Assembly (NCBI GenBank): GCA_963804595.1
Contig: CAWDQZ010000004.1
Span: 1-64,000 of the forward strand
Reading direction: 5' to 3'
Origin: DASUPK01 sp963804595
Lineage (GTDB): Bacteria; Actinomycetota; Thermoleophilia; Solirubrobacterales; 70-9
DNA: 64,000 nucleotides
Part shown: in pieces, positions 9,487-17,164 of the stretch
Layout of the letters: every line of letters starts with the position of its first letter
Position numbering within the stretch: the first letter of the stretch is position 1
The notes under the pieces: generated by a model
Databases searched by the model: none
Told to the model about the DNA's origin: nothing
What the model saw: only the letters and a program-made list of their open reading frames with translations
Made by a program: the position numbers and the translations under genes

Positions 9487-12024
9487 ATGTTCTCGGCTCT
9501 GCTGGCGGGAGCGCTGATCGTCGGCGCCTCACTGCTCCTCGGCGCGGCGATCATGGCGATCGCCGGCCTGCCGCGCCATTCGGCCGCGGTTCCGGCGACG
9601 GGAATCTCGGCTCTCTTGGTGATCTGCGGCCTGGCGGTAAAGCTCCCCGGCCACGCGGTCACGGCGGCCATCGCGGTGGGGGTCGCCCTGATCGCCTGCC
9701 TCATCGTCTTCGGGCGCACCGGGTCGCCGGGGGGAGCCGTCCGGATCGGCGCGATCGTGGTGGTCGTCGGGACGGCGCTGGTCGCCGCGATCCCATTCGC
9801 CGCGAGCGGCCGGGTGGGCATCCTCGGCCAGGGGCTGGTCAACGACGACATGGCCTCGCACCTGCTGTTCACGGAGTGGGTCAGCTCCCACGCCGGGCCG
9901 ACGCCGGACCTGATCAAGGGCGGCTATCCGCTCGGCCCGCACGCGATCGTCGCCGCCACGGCGAAGGTGAGCGGCGCGAGCCTGATCGAGGGCTTCGCCG
10001 GCCTGACCGGAGCGATCGCCGTGCTGCTCGGGCTGACGGCGTACGGGGCGCTCCGGGGCGTGCGCGGCTGGCTCCGCGTCCCGGGCGCCGTGCTCGCGGC
10101 GAGCCCCTACCTCGCCGCCGCCTACCTGGCGCAGGGCGCCTTCAAGGAGCCGCTGCTCGCCCTCACCCTCCTCGGCTTCGCCCTGGCGCTGCCCTACCTG
10201 CTCCCGGAGTGGTCTCTCGATTCCGGTCGAACGTCCCGCAGCCCCTCCGATAGGGGCCGGCCCGGGACGTTCGGTGGGGGGGCGACGGCGGTCATCCCGG
10301 TCGGCGTGATCCTCGCGGGGGCGATCTTCAACTACAGCTTCCCCGGCCTCGCCTGGCTGCTCGGGTCCGCGCTGATCTGGATGGTCGTCATCGCGCTGCG
10401 CGAGCGAGACCGGGCGGCGTCCTTCATCGCCGGCCTCCGCCTCGGCGAGCGCCTGCGCCGAGCTCGCTCGGCGCTTCTCCTGGGAATCGGGATCCCTGTC
10501 GTCTGCGCTCTGCCGGAGCTATTCCGGCTGGCGAGCTTCTCGAGCTTCAAGGCTTTCAACCCTTCCGGCACGGGCCCCACCGTCGGCTTCGGCAACCTGC
10601 GCCAGCCGCTCAACCCGCTGGAGGCCTTCGGGATCTGGCCCTCAGGCGAGTTCCGGATCACGCCCGCGAACTCGACCACGCCCGAGATCGCCTTCTACCT
10701 CGGCGGCCTGCTGGCCCTGGCCGCCTTCGCCTGGGGACTGGGACGGGCGCTGTCACGGCGCGAGTCGGCGCTGCCGTCGGCTCTGCTCGCGGCGACGCTC
10801 ATCTACCTGGGTGCGCTGGCCGTCGGCACGCCGTACACCCAGGCCAAGTGCCTCGCCATCGCGGCGCCGCTGATCATGGTGATAGCCCTGCGCGGCCTCC
10901 TCTCGGCCGATGCCATCGAGGGCGAGGAGGGTGCAGTCCCCGAGGGTGGCGGCGCGAGCTGGTGGCCGCCGCGGCCGCTGCGCTCCCTCGCGCCGATCGG
11001 CGTTCCCCTGCTCACGCTCGCGTTCGCGGCTGCCGCCGCCTTCTCGACCCTGCTGCCGCTGCGCCAAGCCGCGGTCGGCCCGGACTACCACCTCCAGGAG
11101 ATGCTGGCGATGCGCCCGATCGTCGACGGGCAGAACGTGCTCTTCCTCGGCCGCGACAACTTCGTCTCCTGGGAGCTGATCGGCTCGGAGGTCTACGCCC
11201 CGATCACCAACCACTACGACGTGGAGGAGACGCACGCCCTCTACCGGGCGACCGACCTGAACGCGAAGTTCGACTGGGACAACGTCCCGGTCTTCGTGAT
11301 GAACAAGTTCAGGTGGGTGGTGACGACCAGCGCCGCCATGCAGAGCCAGGCGCCCCCGGGCTTCTCCGCGCGGCTGCGGACCAACGACTTCATCCTCTGG
11401 CAGCGGGATCACCCGGTCGGGCAGCGACGGACGCTCTACGAGCCGATCAACCCGGGCGCCCCCCTCGACTGCGGCGATCCGGGCGAGGCGAAGCTCCGCG
11501 GCGTGCGGGGGACGGCGACCGCGTTCACCGTCCAGCCCGTCGTCGGCCGGGTCTGGCATCCGAGCCCCGAGCTGACCCAGTCCAAGCCGGCGCAGCAGCG
11601 CCTCTACCTGACGCCCGGCCGCTGGGACATCTCGCTCCAGTACGCGAGCACGCAGGCGCTTCGGGTCACGGCGACCGGCGGCCCTCTCGCCGCGCCCTTC
11701 GACGCGACTCTGCGCGCCAACCTTCTCTTCCGGGGACCGTCGCCGTTCTATCCCGTGGGGACGCTCGAGGTGACCAGGCCGGGCGAGGTCGTCTTCGGGG
11801 TGAGCGTCGATGACCCGCCGCTGATCGGCCGCCTGCTGCACGCCGAGAGCAAGGCGTATCTGACCGGCATCGCGGCGACCCGCGCCGACCCGCCCCGCGA
11901 GACCGTGCCGCTTCGCCGGGCCTGCGGCCGCTACGTCGACTGGTACGAGGTGGCGCCCGGCACTCCGCCGAGCGCGCTGCAGGGCGTCCCGGCGCCTCAG
12001 GTTCAGCCGATCGAGGCCGACTGA
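9487..12024 (+). CDS. Large polytopic membrane protein, possibly GT-C-type
   Basis: 845 residues with a dozen or more hydrophobic helices over the first ~560 residues, then a soluble C-terminal domain of about 280 residues (from FSTLLPLRQAAVGPDYHLQEM onward). Helix layout plus an early extracytoplasmic loop with acidic residues (NDDMASHLLFTEW) resembles membrane GT-C glycosyltransferases and the DUF6541 type, but I see no decisive catalytic motif. The C-terminal part has beta-rich text ending in a CGRYVDWYEV stretch. A 46-bp palindrome (10228-10273) lies inside the gene and encodes the odd Arg/Ser-rich segment SGRTSRSPSDRGRPG between two helices, as if inserted. No assignable neighbours. Confidence 0.65.
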   Translation: MFSALLAGALIVGASLLLGAAIMAIAGLPRHSAAVPATGISALLVICGLAVKLPGHAVTAAIAVGVALIACLIVFGRTGSPGGAVRIGAIVVVVGTALVAAIPFAASGRVGILGQGLVNDDMASHLLFTEWVSSHAGPTPDLIKGGYPLGPHAIVAATAKVSGASLIEGFAGLTGAIAVLLGLTAYGALRGVRGWLRVPGAVLAASPYLAAAYLAQGAFKEPLLALTLLGFALALPYLLPEWSLDSGRTSRSPSDRGRPGTFGGGATAVIPVGVILAGAIFNYSFPGLAWLLGSALIWMVVIALRERDRAASFIAGLRLGERLRRARSALLLGIGIPVVCALPELFRLASFSSFKAFNPSGTGPTVGFGNLRQPLNPLEAFGIWPSGEFRITPANSTTPEIAFYLGGLLALAAFAWGLGRALSRRESALPSALLAATLIYLGALAVGTPYTQAKCLAIAAPLIMVIALRGLLSADAIEGEEGAVPEGGGASWWPPRPLRSLAPIGVPLLTLAFAAAAAFSTLLPLRQAAVGPDYHLQEMLAMRPIVDGQNVLFLGRDNFVSWELIGSEVYAPITNHYDVEETHALYRATDLNAKFDWDNVPVFVMNKFRWVVTTSAAMQSQAPPGFSARLRTNDFILWQRDHPVGQRRTLYEPINPGAPLDCGDPGEAKLRGVRGTATAFTVQPVVGRVWHPSPELTQSKPAQQRLYLTPGRWDISLQYASTQALRVTATGGPLAAPFDATLRANLLFRGPSPFYPVGTLEVTRPGEVVFGVSVDDPPLIGRLLHAESKAYLTGIAATRADPPRETVPLRRACGRYVDWYEVAPGTPPSALQGVPAPQVQPIEAD
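10228..10273. repeat. 46-bp nested palindrome, copy 1 (intragenic)
   Basis: Arms CGAACGTCCCG and CGGGACGTTCG match perfectly over 11 bp. An inner stem GCCCCT/AGGGGC sits between them. The same 46-bp element occurs twice at 39760-39867. This copy lies inside a membrane-protein gene and is read through in frame. Confidence 0.75.
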
Positions 12025-12043
12025 ACGCGGCTACGATCGGCTC

Positions 12044-12130
12044 ATGCCGCGCCTCTGGATAGCCAGCATGGTGATCATCGTGGCCTGCCTGATCGCCTCG
12101 ATGGTGATCGCGATCGTCAAGCTCAGCTAG
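12044..12130 (+). CDS. 28-residue single-helix membrane peptide (putative)
   Basis: A short reading frame starting ATG at 12044 encodes 28 residues: a Met-Pro-Arg-Leu-Trp start, one continuous hydrophobic helix (IASMVIIVACLIASMVIAIV) and a short KLS tail. It fits neatly in the gap between the large membrane protein and uspA. The composition is that of a genuine transmembrane helix. No clear ribosome site is visible upstream, so translation is unproven. Confidence 0.4.
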   Translation: MPRLWIASMVIIVACLIASMVIAIVKLS

Positions 12131-12211
12131 GGCGCGCGGGATAGACTCAGCGCGCAATTGTGGGAGGGTGCGCGGCAGCGCAACCCGTCTGATGTTGGTC
12201 GAGGAGGATCG

Positions 12212-12655
12212 ATGTTCGAGCGCATAGTCGTAGGAACCGACGGCTCGGAGACCGCCGCGCACGCGGTGAAGACCGCCGTCGAGCTCGCCAAGCTCTCCAA
12301 CGCGAAGTTGGAGATCGTGAGCGCCTACGAGCCGGTGCCGCAATCTCGTCTCAGGGAGGAGGAGTCGGGCATCTCCGGCGACATCTCGCACACGATCAAT
12401 CCCCGTGAGGACGTTCAGTTCGTGCTCGACAGGGCCGCCGCCGAGGCGAAGAAGGAGAACGTCGAGGTGGTCACGCATCCACGCGAGGGCGATCCCGCGG
12501 ATGCGATCCTCGACGTCGCCGAGGAGAATGACGCCGACCTGGTCCTGGTCGGCAACAAGGGGATGACGGGAGCACGGCGATTCCTGCTGGGCAGCGTGCC
12601 GAACAAGATCTCGCATCACGCGCCCTGCGACGTCTGGATCGTCAAGACGACCTAG
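12212..12655 (+). CDS. Universal stress protein, UspA family
   Basis: 147 residues. Starts MFERIVVGTDGSETA, the usual first strand with the ATP-contacting Asp, and ends with the ATP-binding pattern G-x2-G-x9-G-S (GNKGMTGARRFLLGSVPN), so it is of the nucleotide-binding UspA type. The ATG at 12212 is chosen because GAGGAGG lies just upstream at 12201-12207; an in-frame start at 12158 is poorer. A TAGACT -10-like hexamer lies about 70 bases upstream. These cytoplasmic proteins are induced by stress in other bacteria. Confidence 0.9.
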   Translation: MFERIVVGTDGSETAAHAVKTAVELAKLSNAKLEIVSAYEPVPQSRLREEESGISGDISHTINPREDVQFVLDRAAAEAKKENVEVVTHPREGDPADAILDVAEENDADLVLVGNKGMTGARRFLLGSVPNKISHHAPCDVWIVKTT

Positions 12656-12659
12656 CCTC

Positions 12660-15218
12660 ATGCGCCGCTCGCCCGTAGCGCTCGGGGCCGCGGCAATCGT
12701 CATCGCGCTCGCCCTGGCGGTCGCTGACCAGGCGACGGCATTCAGATACAGCGTCCCCGTCCAGGCCAAATCGCCATGGCCGGAGATGCGACGTGACAGC
12801 CGCAACACGGGCTCCAGCCCCATCCGGGCGGTCTACCGCGGCGATCGACCCTGGTCGTTCGCAACGGCGAGGGGAATATTCAGCACGCCGGTGATCGACG
12901 GGAACGGGACGGTCTACGTCGGATCGGCGGACCGGACGTTCTACGCCCTCGGCCCCGACGGCCGCGTCGTCTGGCGATTCCGCACCGGCGGGATCATCGA
13001 CAGCGCGGCCGCACTGGCAAGCCGTGCCAAGAAGGGCCGGAGCGCCCCGATCACCTTCGGGTCCGGGGACGAGCGGCTCTACCGCCTGCGCACCACGGCG
13101 CACCTGCCCCGCAAGCGAAGGATCGCCTGGACCTTCGAGCCGACCCTGCCGCCGGTCGGGGGCCAGCAGGTGAGCTGGTGGGAGGGGAACCCGGCGATCG
13201 GGCCGGGAGGGACCATCTACGTCGGCAACACCGGCGGCGCCGCCTACGCGATCAATCCCGATGGCACCCAGCGCTGGGCGACCGAGCGCGGCCAGTCGGT
13301 GTGGACGACCCCCGCCTTCGGGCAGGGGAGCGAGTCGGGCAATACGTTCTGGGGCTCGGTCGACCTGTACGCCTTCTCGCTCGACCAGAACGGCGGCCTT
13401 CGCTGGCAGACCTTCACCCCGGGTTACGTCACCTCTTCGCCGGCGCTCGGGTCAGACGGCACCGTCTACGTCGCCTCCTTCGATCACCGCCTCTACGCGC
13501 TCGACCCGGACACCGGGCAGGTGCGCTGGTCGTTCCTCACCGATGCCCACATCTACGGCTCGCCGGCGCTGCGCCCGGGGCCCCAGGGCGAGACTTCGGC
13601 GATCTACATCGGGTCGGCCGACGGCTCGGTCTATGCGCTCGATCCGGCGGGCCGCCTGCTCTGGCGGTATGACACCGGCGATCCGATCCGCTCGTCACCC
13701 GTGGTGGGGCGGAAGCCGCGCGGCGGTGGCGAGGTCGTCTACGTCGGCTCCTCGAACGGCAGGCTCTACGCGCTCGACGCCGCAACGGGCAAGCGCAGGT
13801 GGTCCTTCGACACCACCCCCCGCAACCCGGCGCTCCGGGATCGCAACGACCTGAACGGGTCACCCGCCCTCGGCAGGCGCGGCGTCTACATCGGCGGCGA
13901 GCACGGCCGGGTCTGGTTCGTCCCGTACGACTTCTGTCTGCACCGGCGCAACGCACGCTGCGATCGGCACCCGGGCCAGGACTTCGGCAAGAACGTGAAC
14001 CGGATGTTCTTCGTCACCCCGGGCGGGACCACGGTTCCAGCCCGATCCGACCTGAAGATTCCGCCGGCGACCGTTCTGGCAACCCGCCTGATCGTCCGCA
14101 AGCGGGGTCTCACCGAGGACGCCGCGCTGCAGCCACCGGCATCTCCCGCGAGCCTGGTCAGCGCCAAGCCGCGCTTCGCTTTCACCACCCAGCTCTCCGG
14201 GGATGGCCACTACCTCTTCGTCCGGCCCACCGGACTGCTCCGCCCCAACGCCCGCTACCGGGTTCGCATCCGGGGAGATTGGCGGGTGGGATCGGCGCCG
14301 GGCACCGACGCGGGCAGCGTCGACACCACGCTCGGCTTCCGAACGCCACGATCGAGGGGGAAGCTGGCGCTGCGGGTGGGCAAGGAGGGCGTGAGCGCGT
14401 TCACCATCAGCCGGCTCGCGATTCCGCTCCCGCCGCTGCTCCCGAGCGTCAACCAGATCGGCTTCGACAGCTACGACATGATCGCCGGAACGATCGCCAG
14501 ATCGAAGGCGAAGCGGCGCGGTCAGGGAAGGCTGCTGCTCTGGGTGATCGGCGCAAGGCGCGGCCGGGACGGCCTCCTGCGGCCCGACCCGAACGGCAAC
14601 TTCCAGTTCCCGCTCTCCGGGGCCTACCGGCGAAACACGCTCGAGCTCGGCTCGACGGATCTGAGCCTGCAGTTCAGCTTCGGGTCCGTTCCGCTGGGCC
14701 TCTTCGACGTCCGCGGTCAGATGGGCCCGGGCCTGGCGATGCGGCCCGGCGCGGGCATCTACTCGGAGACGAACTGCGCCGACGTCCCCAACTACAGCGC
14801 GCAGCTCCGAATCGCCGGGGTCTGCAACGCACAGGACACGCTCGCCGCAAGCGGGACGCTCCTCACCGGCGCGTACGGAAGCCACGCGGCGAATCGCCGC
14901 CCCGCCGGCCTGCGGCTGGCGTCACTGCAGCTCACCCGGCCGGGTCCGAACGCGCCGGGCGCGGCGGTGGCGACGCTGAAGCTGGCCCGGGGGAAGCGCT
15001 ACCCGGCGAGCAAGCACGTCGGCTCGATCCTGCTCACCGGTCCCGGCGGCGAGGTCGTCCCGCTCGATTACCGCGGCGCCACCTCTCCGATCACCGATTC
15101 GAAAGGGAACCTGCGAGGGATCCAGCTCGACATCCCAGCCGGAACCGCGCTGCCGAGCCCGCTCCGGGCCTACGCGATCCTCGACGTGTTCCCGCTCGGC
15201 TCTCGCTCGCTCCCTTAA
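12660..15218 (+). CDS. Exported PQQ-type beta-propeller protein
   Basis: 852 residues. An N-terminal signal helix (LGAAAIVIALALAVADQATA) is followed by successive beta-propeller blades of the PQQ/BamB type: GTVYVGSADRTFYALGPDG, GTIYVGNTGGAAYAINPDG, GTVYVASFDHRLYALDPDTG, AIYIGSADGSVYALDPAG, VVYVGSSNGRLYALDAATG. The blades cover about residues 60-430. The remaining 420 residues form an unassigned beta-rich domain. No PQQ cofactor ligand or dehydrogenase active site is apparent, so a binding or scaffold role outside the membrane is more likely than catalysis. The ATG lies 4 bases after the uspA stop, suggesting co-transcription. Confidence 0.8.
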   Translation: MRRSPVALGAAAIVIALALAVADQATAFRYSVPVQAKSPWPEMRRDSRNTGSSPIRAVYRGDRPWSFATARGIFSTPVIDGNGTVYVGSADRTFYALGPDGRVVWRFRTGGIIDSAAALASRAKKGRSAPITFGSGDERLYRLRTTAHLPRKRRIAWTFEPTLPPVGGQQVSWWEGNPAIGPGGTIYVGNTGGAAYAINPDGTQRWATERGQSVWTTPAFGQGSESGNTFWGSVDLYAFSLDQNGGLRWQTFTPGYVTSSPALGSDGTVYVASFDHRLYALDPDTGQVRWSFLTDAHIYGSPALRPGPQGETSAIYIGSADGSVYALDPAGRLLWRYDTGDPIRSSPVVGRKPRGGGEVVYVGSSNGRLYALDAATGKRRWSFDTTPRNPALRDRNDLNGSPALGRRGVYIGGEHGRVWFVPYDFCLHRRNARCDRHPGQDFGKNVNRMFFVTPGGTTVPARSDLKIPPATVLATRLIVRKRGLTEDAALQPPASPASLVSAKPRFAFTTQLSGDGHYLFVRPTGLLRPNARYRVRIRGDWRVGSAPGTDAGSVDTTLGFRTPRSRGKLALRVGKEGVSAFTISRLAIPLPPLLPSVNQIGFDSYDMIAGTIARSKAKRRGQGRLLLWVIGARRGRDGLLRPDPNGNFQFPLSGAYRRNTLELGSTDLSLQFSFGSVPLGLFDVRGQMGPGLAMRPGAGIYSETNCADVPNYSAQLRIAGVCNAQDTLAASGTLLTGAYGSHAANRRPAGLRLASLQLTRPGPNAPGAAVATLKLARGKRYPASKHVGSILLTGPGGEVVPLDYRGATSPITDSKGNLRGIQLDIPAGTALPSPLRAYAILDVFPLGSRSLP

Positions 15219-15225
15219 AGGGAGC
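15209..15225 (+). terminator. Hairpin overlapping the propeller-gene stop codon
   Basis: GCTCCCTT and AAGGGAGC form an 8-bp inverted repeat around the TAA stop. A second small hairpin (GGTCTG/CAGACC, 15242-15257) follows. Together they probably terminate the transcript. Confidence 0.5.
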
Positions 15226-15260
15226 CGGTTCATCGCTTAAAGGTCTGACTCCAGACCATT

Positions 15261-15313
15261 GCTTTGCATGGAAAGCGGCGGTTTAGCGAGCGGCTTAGGG
15301 AGATACTGCGTGG
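15261..15313 (+). repeat. Partial twin-hairpin repeat plus degenerate start cassette
   Basis: The second hairpin of the repeat found at 26.6-34.0 kb is present (GCTTT, loop GCATGG, AAAGC at 15261-15276). It is followed at 15299-15313 by GGAGATACTGCGTGG, a relative of the cassette that precedes the NTF2-like genes. Here no such gene follows; the next gene encodes a DUF7144 protein. Confidence 0.6.
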
Positions 15314-15372
15314 CCGACATCGCCCTTGGGCCGCCGACGGAGGCGGCCAGGCGAAAAGGAGGAATCCCCAAT

Positions 15373-15750
15373 ATGAGAGGTCTAGGCCGCGTCGCTTTCG
15401 TCGCCTTCTTGCTGGTCCTGGTAGGGATCCTGAACATCATCTACGGCATCGGCGCCGTCGCTGACGCGAATTTCTACGTCAACGACACGAGGCAGATCTT
15501 CACCAATCTGCACACGATGGGTTGGGTGTTGATCATTCTCGGGGTGATTCAGCTGACCGGTGGTTTCTCGCTGATCGCGGGAAACGCCTACGGTCGCGTG
15601 ATCGGCATCATCGCCGGCAGCCTCGGAGCGATCGGTGCCCTGCTCTCGATGGGCGACCATCATCCCTTCTGGGAGCTGGCGATCTTCGTCCTCTGCGTCT
15701 GGATCGTCTACGGGCTGATCGTCTTCGATCCCAGTGAGTCCATGGACTGA
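15373..15750 (+). CDS. DUF7144-family four-helix membrane protein
   Basis: 125 residues, four transmembrane helices. The pattern ILNIIYGIGAVADANFYVND, then LHTMGWVLIILGVIQL, then GNAYGRVIGIIAGSLGAI matches the DUF7144 family as I know it from actinobacteria. Its function is unknown. The ATG at 15373 is chosen because AAGGAGG lies at 15357-15363; the longer frame starts inside a repeat. It is convergent with the potassium channel gene. Confidence 0.82.
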   Translation: MRGLGRVAFVAFLLVLVGILNIIYGIGAVADANFYVNDTRQIFTNLHTMGWVLIILGVIQLTGGFSLIAGNAYGRVIGIIAGSLGAIGALLSMGDHHPFWELAIFVLCVWIVYGLIVFDPSESMD

Positions 15751-15757
15751 ACCAGGG

Positions 15758-16204
15758 TTACCGCTTGCTGGAAAGCTCGGTCTTGATCTGCTCGAGCTGG
15801 GCGCTCATCGCCTGGAGCCTCTGCATCACCGGGTCATCCCCTTCCTTCCGGCGGTCGGCCTCTGCCTTGGCGATGAAGGCGCTCGTGATCGCTCCCGTCA
15901 CCACGGCGAGCAGCGATAGCCCACCTAGCATCAGGAAAACCGCGATCAGCTTGCCGGCGACGTTTTGGGGAACGACGTCTCCGTAGCCAACCGTGGTCAC
16001 CGTCTCTACCCCCGACCACATGCCCAGCCAGACCGTGTCGTAGGTATCCGGGTCCACCAGGTGCTCGACCACGCCGAAGACGACGACGAAGAAGACCCAG
16101 ACCACCACGATCAGAGACGCTGCGTCCCGTGGGCGTAGCCCCCGGCGCGAGATGCGCTGCGCCGTCCGCCTGACGAAGCGGCGCGATTGAGGCTGGTTGG
16201 ACAC
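15758..16204 (-). CDS. Two-helix potassium channel
   Basis: 148 residues from a GTG start. Two hydrophobic helices flank a pore loop with the K+ selectivity filter TVGYGD (about residue 72-77). The short cytoplasmic N-terminus is strongly basic and the C-terminal tail is charged and helical, without an RCK/TrkA domain. This is the ion-channel-2 (KcsA-like) architecture, expected to work as a tetramer passing K+ across the cell membrane. The 3' end faces the DUF7144 gene with 7 bases between stops. Confidence 0.93.
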   Translation of the reverse strand: MSNQPQSRRFVRRTAQRISRRGLRPRDAASLIVVVWVFFVVVFGVVEHLVDPDTYDTVWLGMWSGVETVTTVGYGDVVPQNVAGKLIAVFLMLGGLSLLAVVTGAITSAFIAKAEADRRKEGDDPVMQRLQAMSAQLEQIKTELSSKR

Positions 16205-16322
16205 GGCGTTGAGTTCGCTGACTCGCTCGCCGTCCCTCTAACCACCTTTCCTCAGGAACGGCCGAAATCGCTCCCGCTTTGGCCGAGAACTCTTGGGCGG
16301 TGGCCGTTCGAGCCCGGGCGCT

Positions 16323-16727
16323 CTACTCCGAGAGCCCGGCGGCTTCGAGGGCTTCGTTCCTGGTTCTGAAGCCAAGGACCGCTCGGACGACACGTCCGTC
16401 GCGGAACTCGTAGAGGTCGAACTGGTGGACATCGACCGAGATGCCGCTCGCCTTGCCCTGCCCCTGCCAATGCGCCGAGCAGATCACGGCGTTCGGGCCG
16501 TGGATGTATTCCTCGATGTCAACGTGCAGCTCGTCGAAGGCGGCGGCCCACAACTTCAGGTTCTGTCGAATCGCTTGTGCGCCCTCGGCGGTGACCGGCT
16601 GATCAGGAGCGTTCTGCAGGTCTTGAAGCACAGCATCCTCCGTGTAGAGCTCCTCGACGCCATCGAAATCTCCCCGGTTGAGCGCTGCAACTGCGCGTTT
16701 CGTCGCCTCGACGTTCTCCTCCGACAT
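16323..16727 (-). CDS. NTF2/SnoaL-like protein, MSEENVE family
   Basis: 134 residues. It starts MSEENVEATKRAVAALNRGD and ends RNEALEAAGLSE, the two hallmarks shared with the paralogues at 29.4-33.3 kb. The middle (IHGPNAVICSAHWQGQGKASG) fits the cone-shaped alpha+beta barrel of the NTF2-like superfamily, which includes SnoaL cyclases and limonene epoxide hydrolase. Substrate unknown. Immediately upstream of the ATG stands the cassette GATACTGCGTAGGCG, identical to that of the paralogues, so it shares their presumed promoter. The twin-hairpin repeat is not seen downstream of this copy. Confidence 0.85.
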   Translation of the reverse strand: MSEENVEATKRAVAALNRGDFDGVEELYTEDAVLQDLQNAPDQPVTAEGAQAIRQNLKLWAAAFDELHVDIEEYIHGPNAVICSAHWQGQGKASGISVDVHQFDLYEFRDGRVVRAVLGFRTRNEALEAAGLSE

Positions 16728-16813
16728 CGCCTACGCAGTATCCCCCGGCGTAGCGGAGGCTGCGAGACGAGAACTGCCCGCCCAAATAACCGCTGGATGC
16801 GAGGCGAAGCCGA

Positions 16814-16978
16814 CTACGCCGCCGCCTCTTGGCGCGGCGGCATCAGAGCCCCGATCACCCAAAACAGGGGGAAGATGATCCCAATGATGAACATGACCCA
16901 GTGGCCTTTGCGGATGGACATAAGGCCCAAGGTGACGAGCAGGATGAAGTAGAGAATGCCGCCGAGAACGAAAAGCAT
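16814..16978 (-). CDS. 54-residue two-helix membrane protein
   Basis: Too short for routine gene calling. Starts ATG at 16978 and ends TAG at 16814-16816. It has two hydrophobic helices (MLFVLGGILYFILLVTLGLM and WVMFIIGIIFPLFWVIGALM) separated by SIRKGHW, with a short PPRQEAAA tail. The positive loop between helices suggests both ends face outward. The clear amphipathic design and absence of stops in the only sensible frame support a real gene. Function unknown. Confidence 0.65.
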   Translation of the reverse strand: MLFVLGGILYFILLVTLGLMSIRKGHWVMFIIGIIFPLFWVIGALMPPRQEAAA

Positions 16979-17164
16979 CTGGATTCAGCCTCCAGGTTGT
17001 GGGCGGTCGGTGGTGTCACCCTAAACGGTCGGGGCATTACGTCGCGTGGAGCGAAATCTGTACTGGGTCATCGAACGGCTTGGACCGAGGGGGCGGCCGA
17101 CCAGGCGAGCGCCATAAAAGGGGATACTCCGCTCGAGGTATTAGGCATCGCCCCTGAGGATCAA

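Noticed and set aside
16829..17164. N-terminal extension of the ABC exporter
   Set aside because: The text is antisense to the 54-residue membrane gene and low in family similarity; the ATG at 17165 gives a normal DrrA N-terminus.
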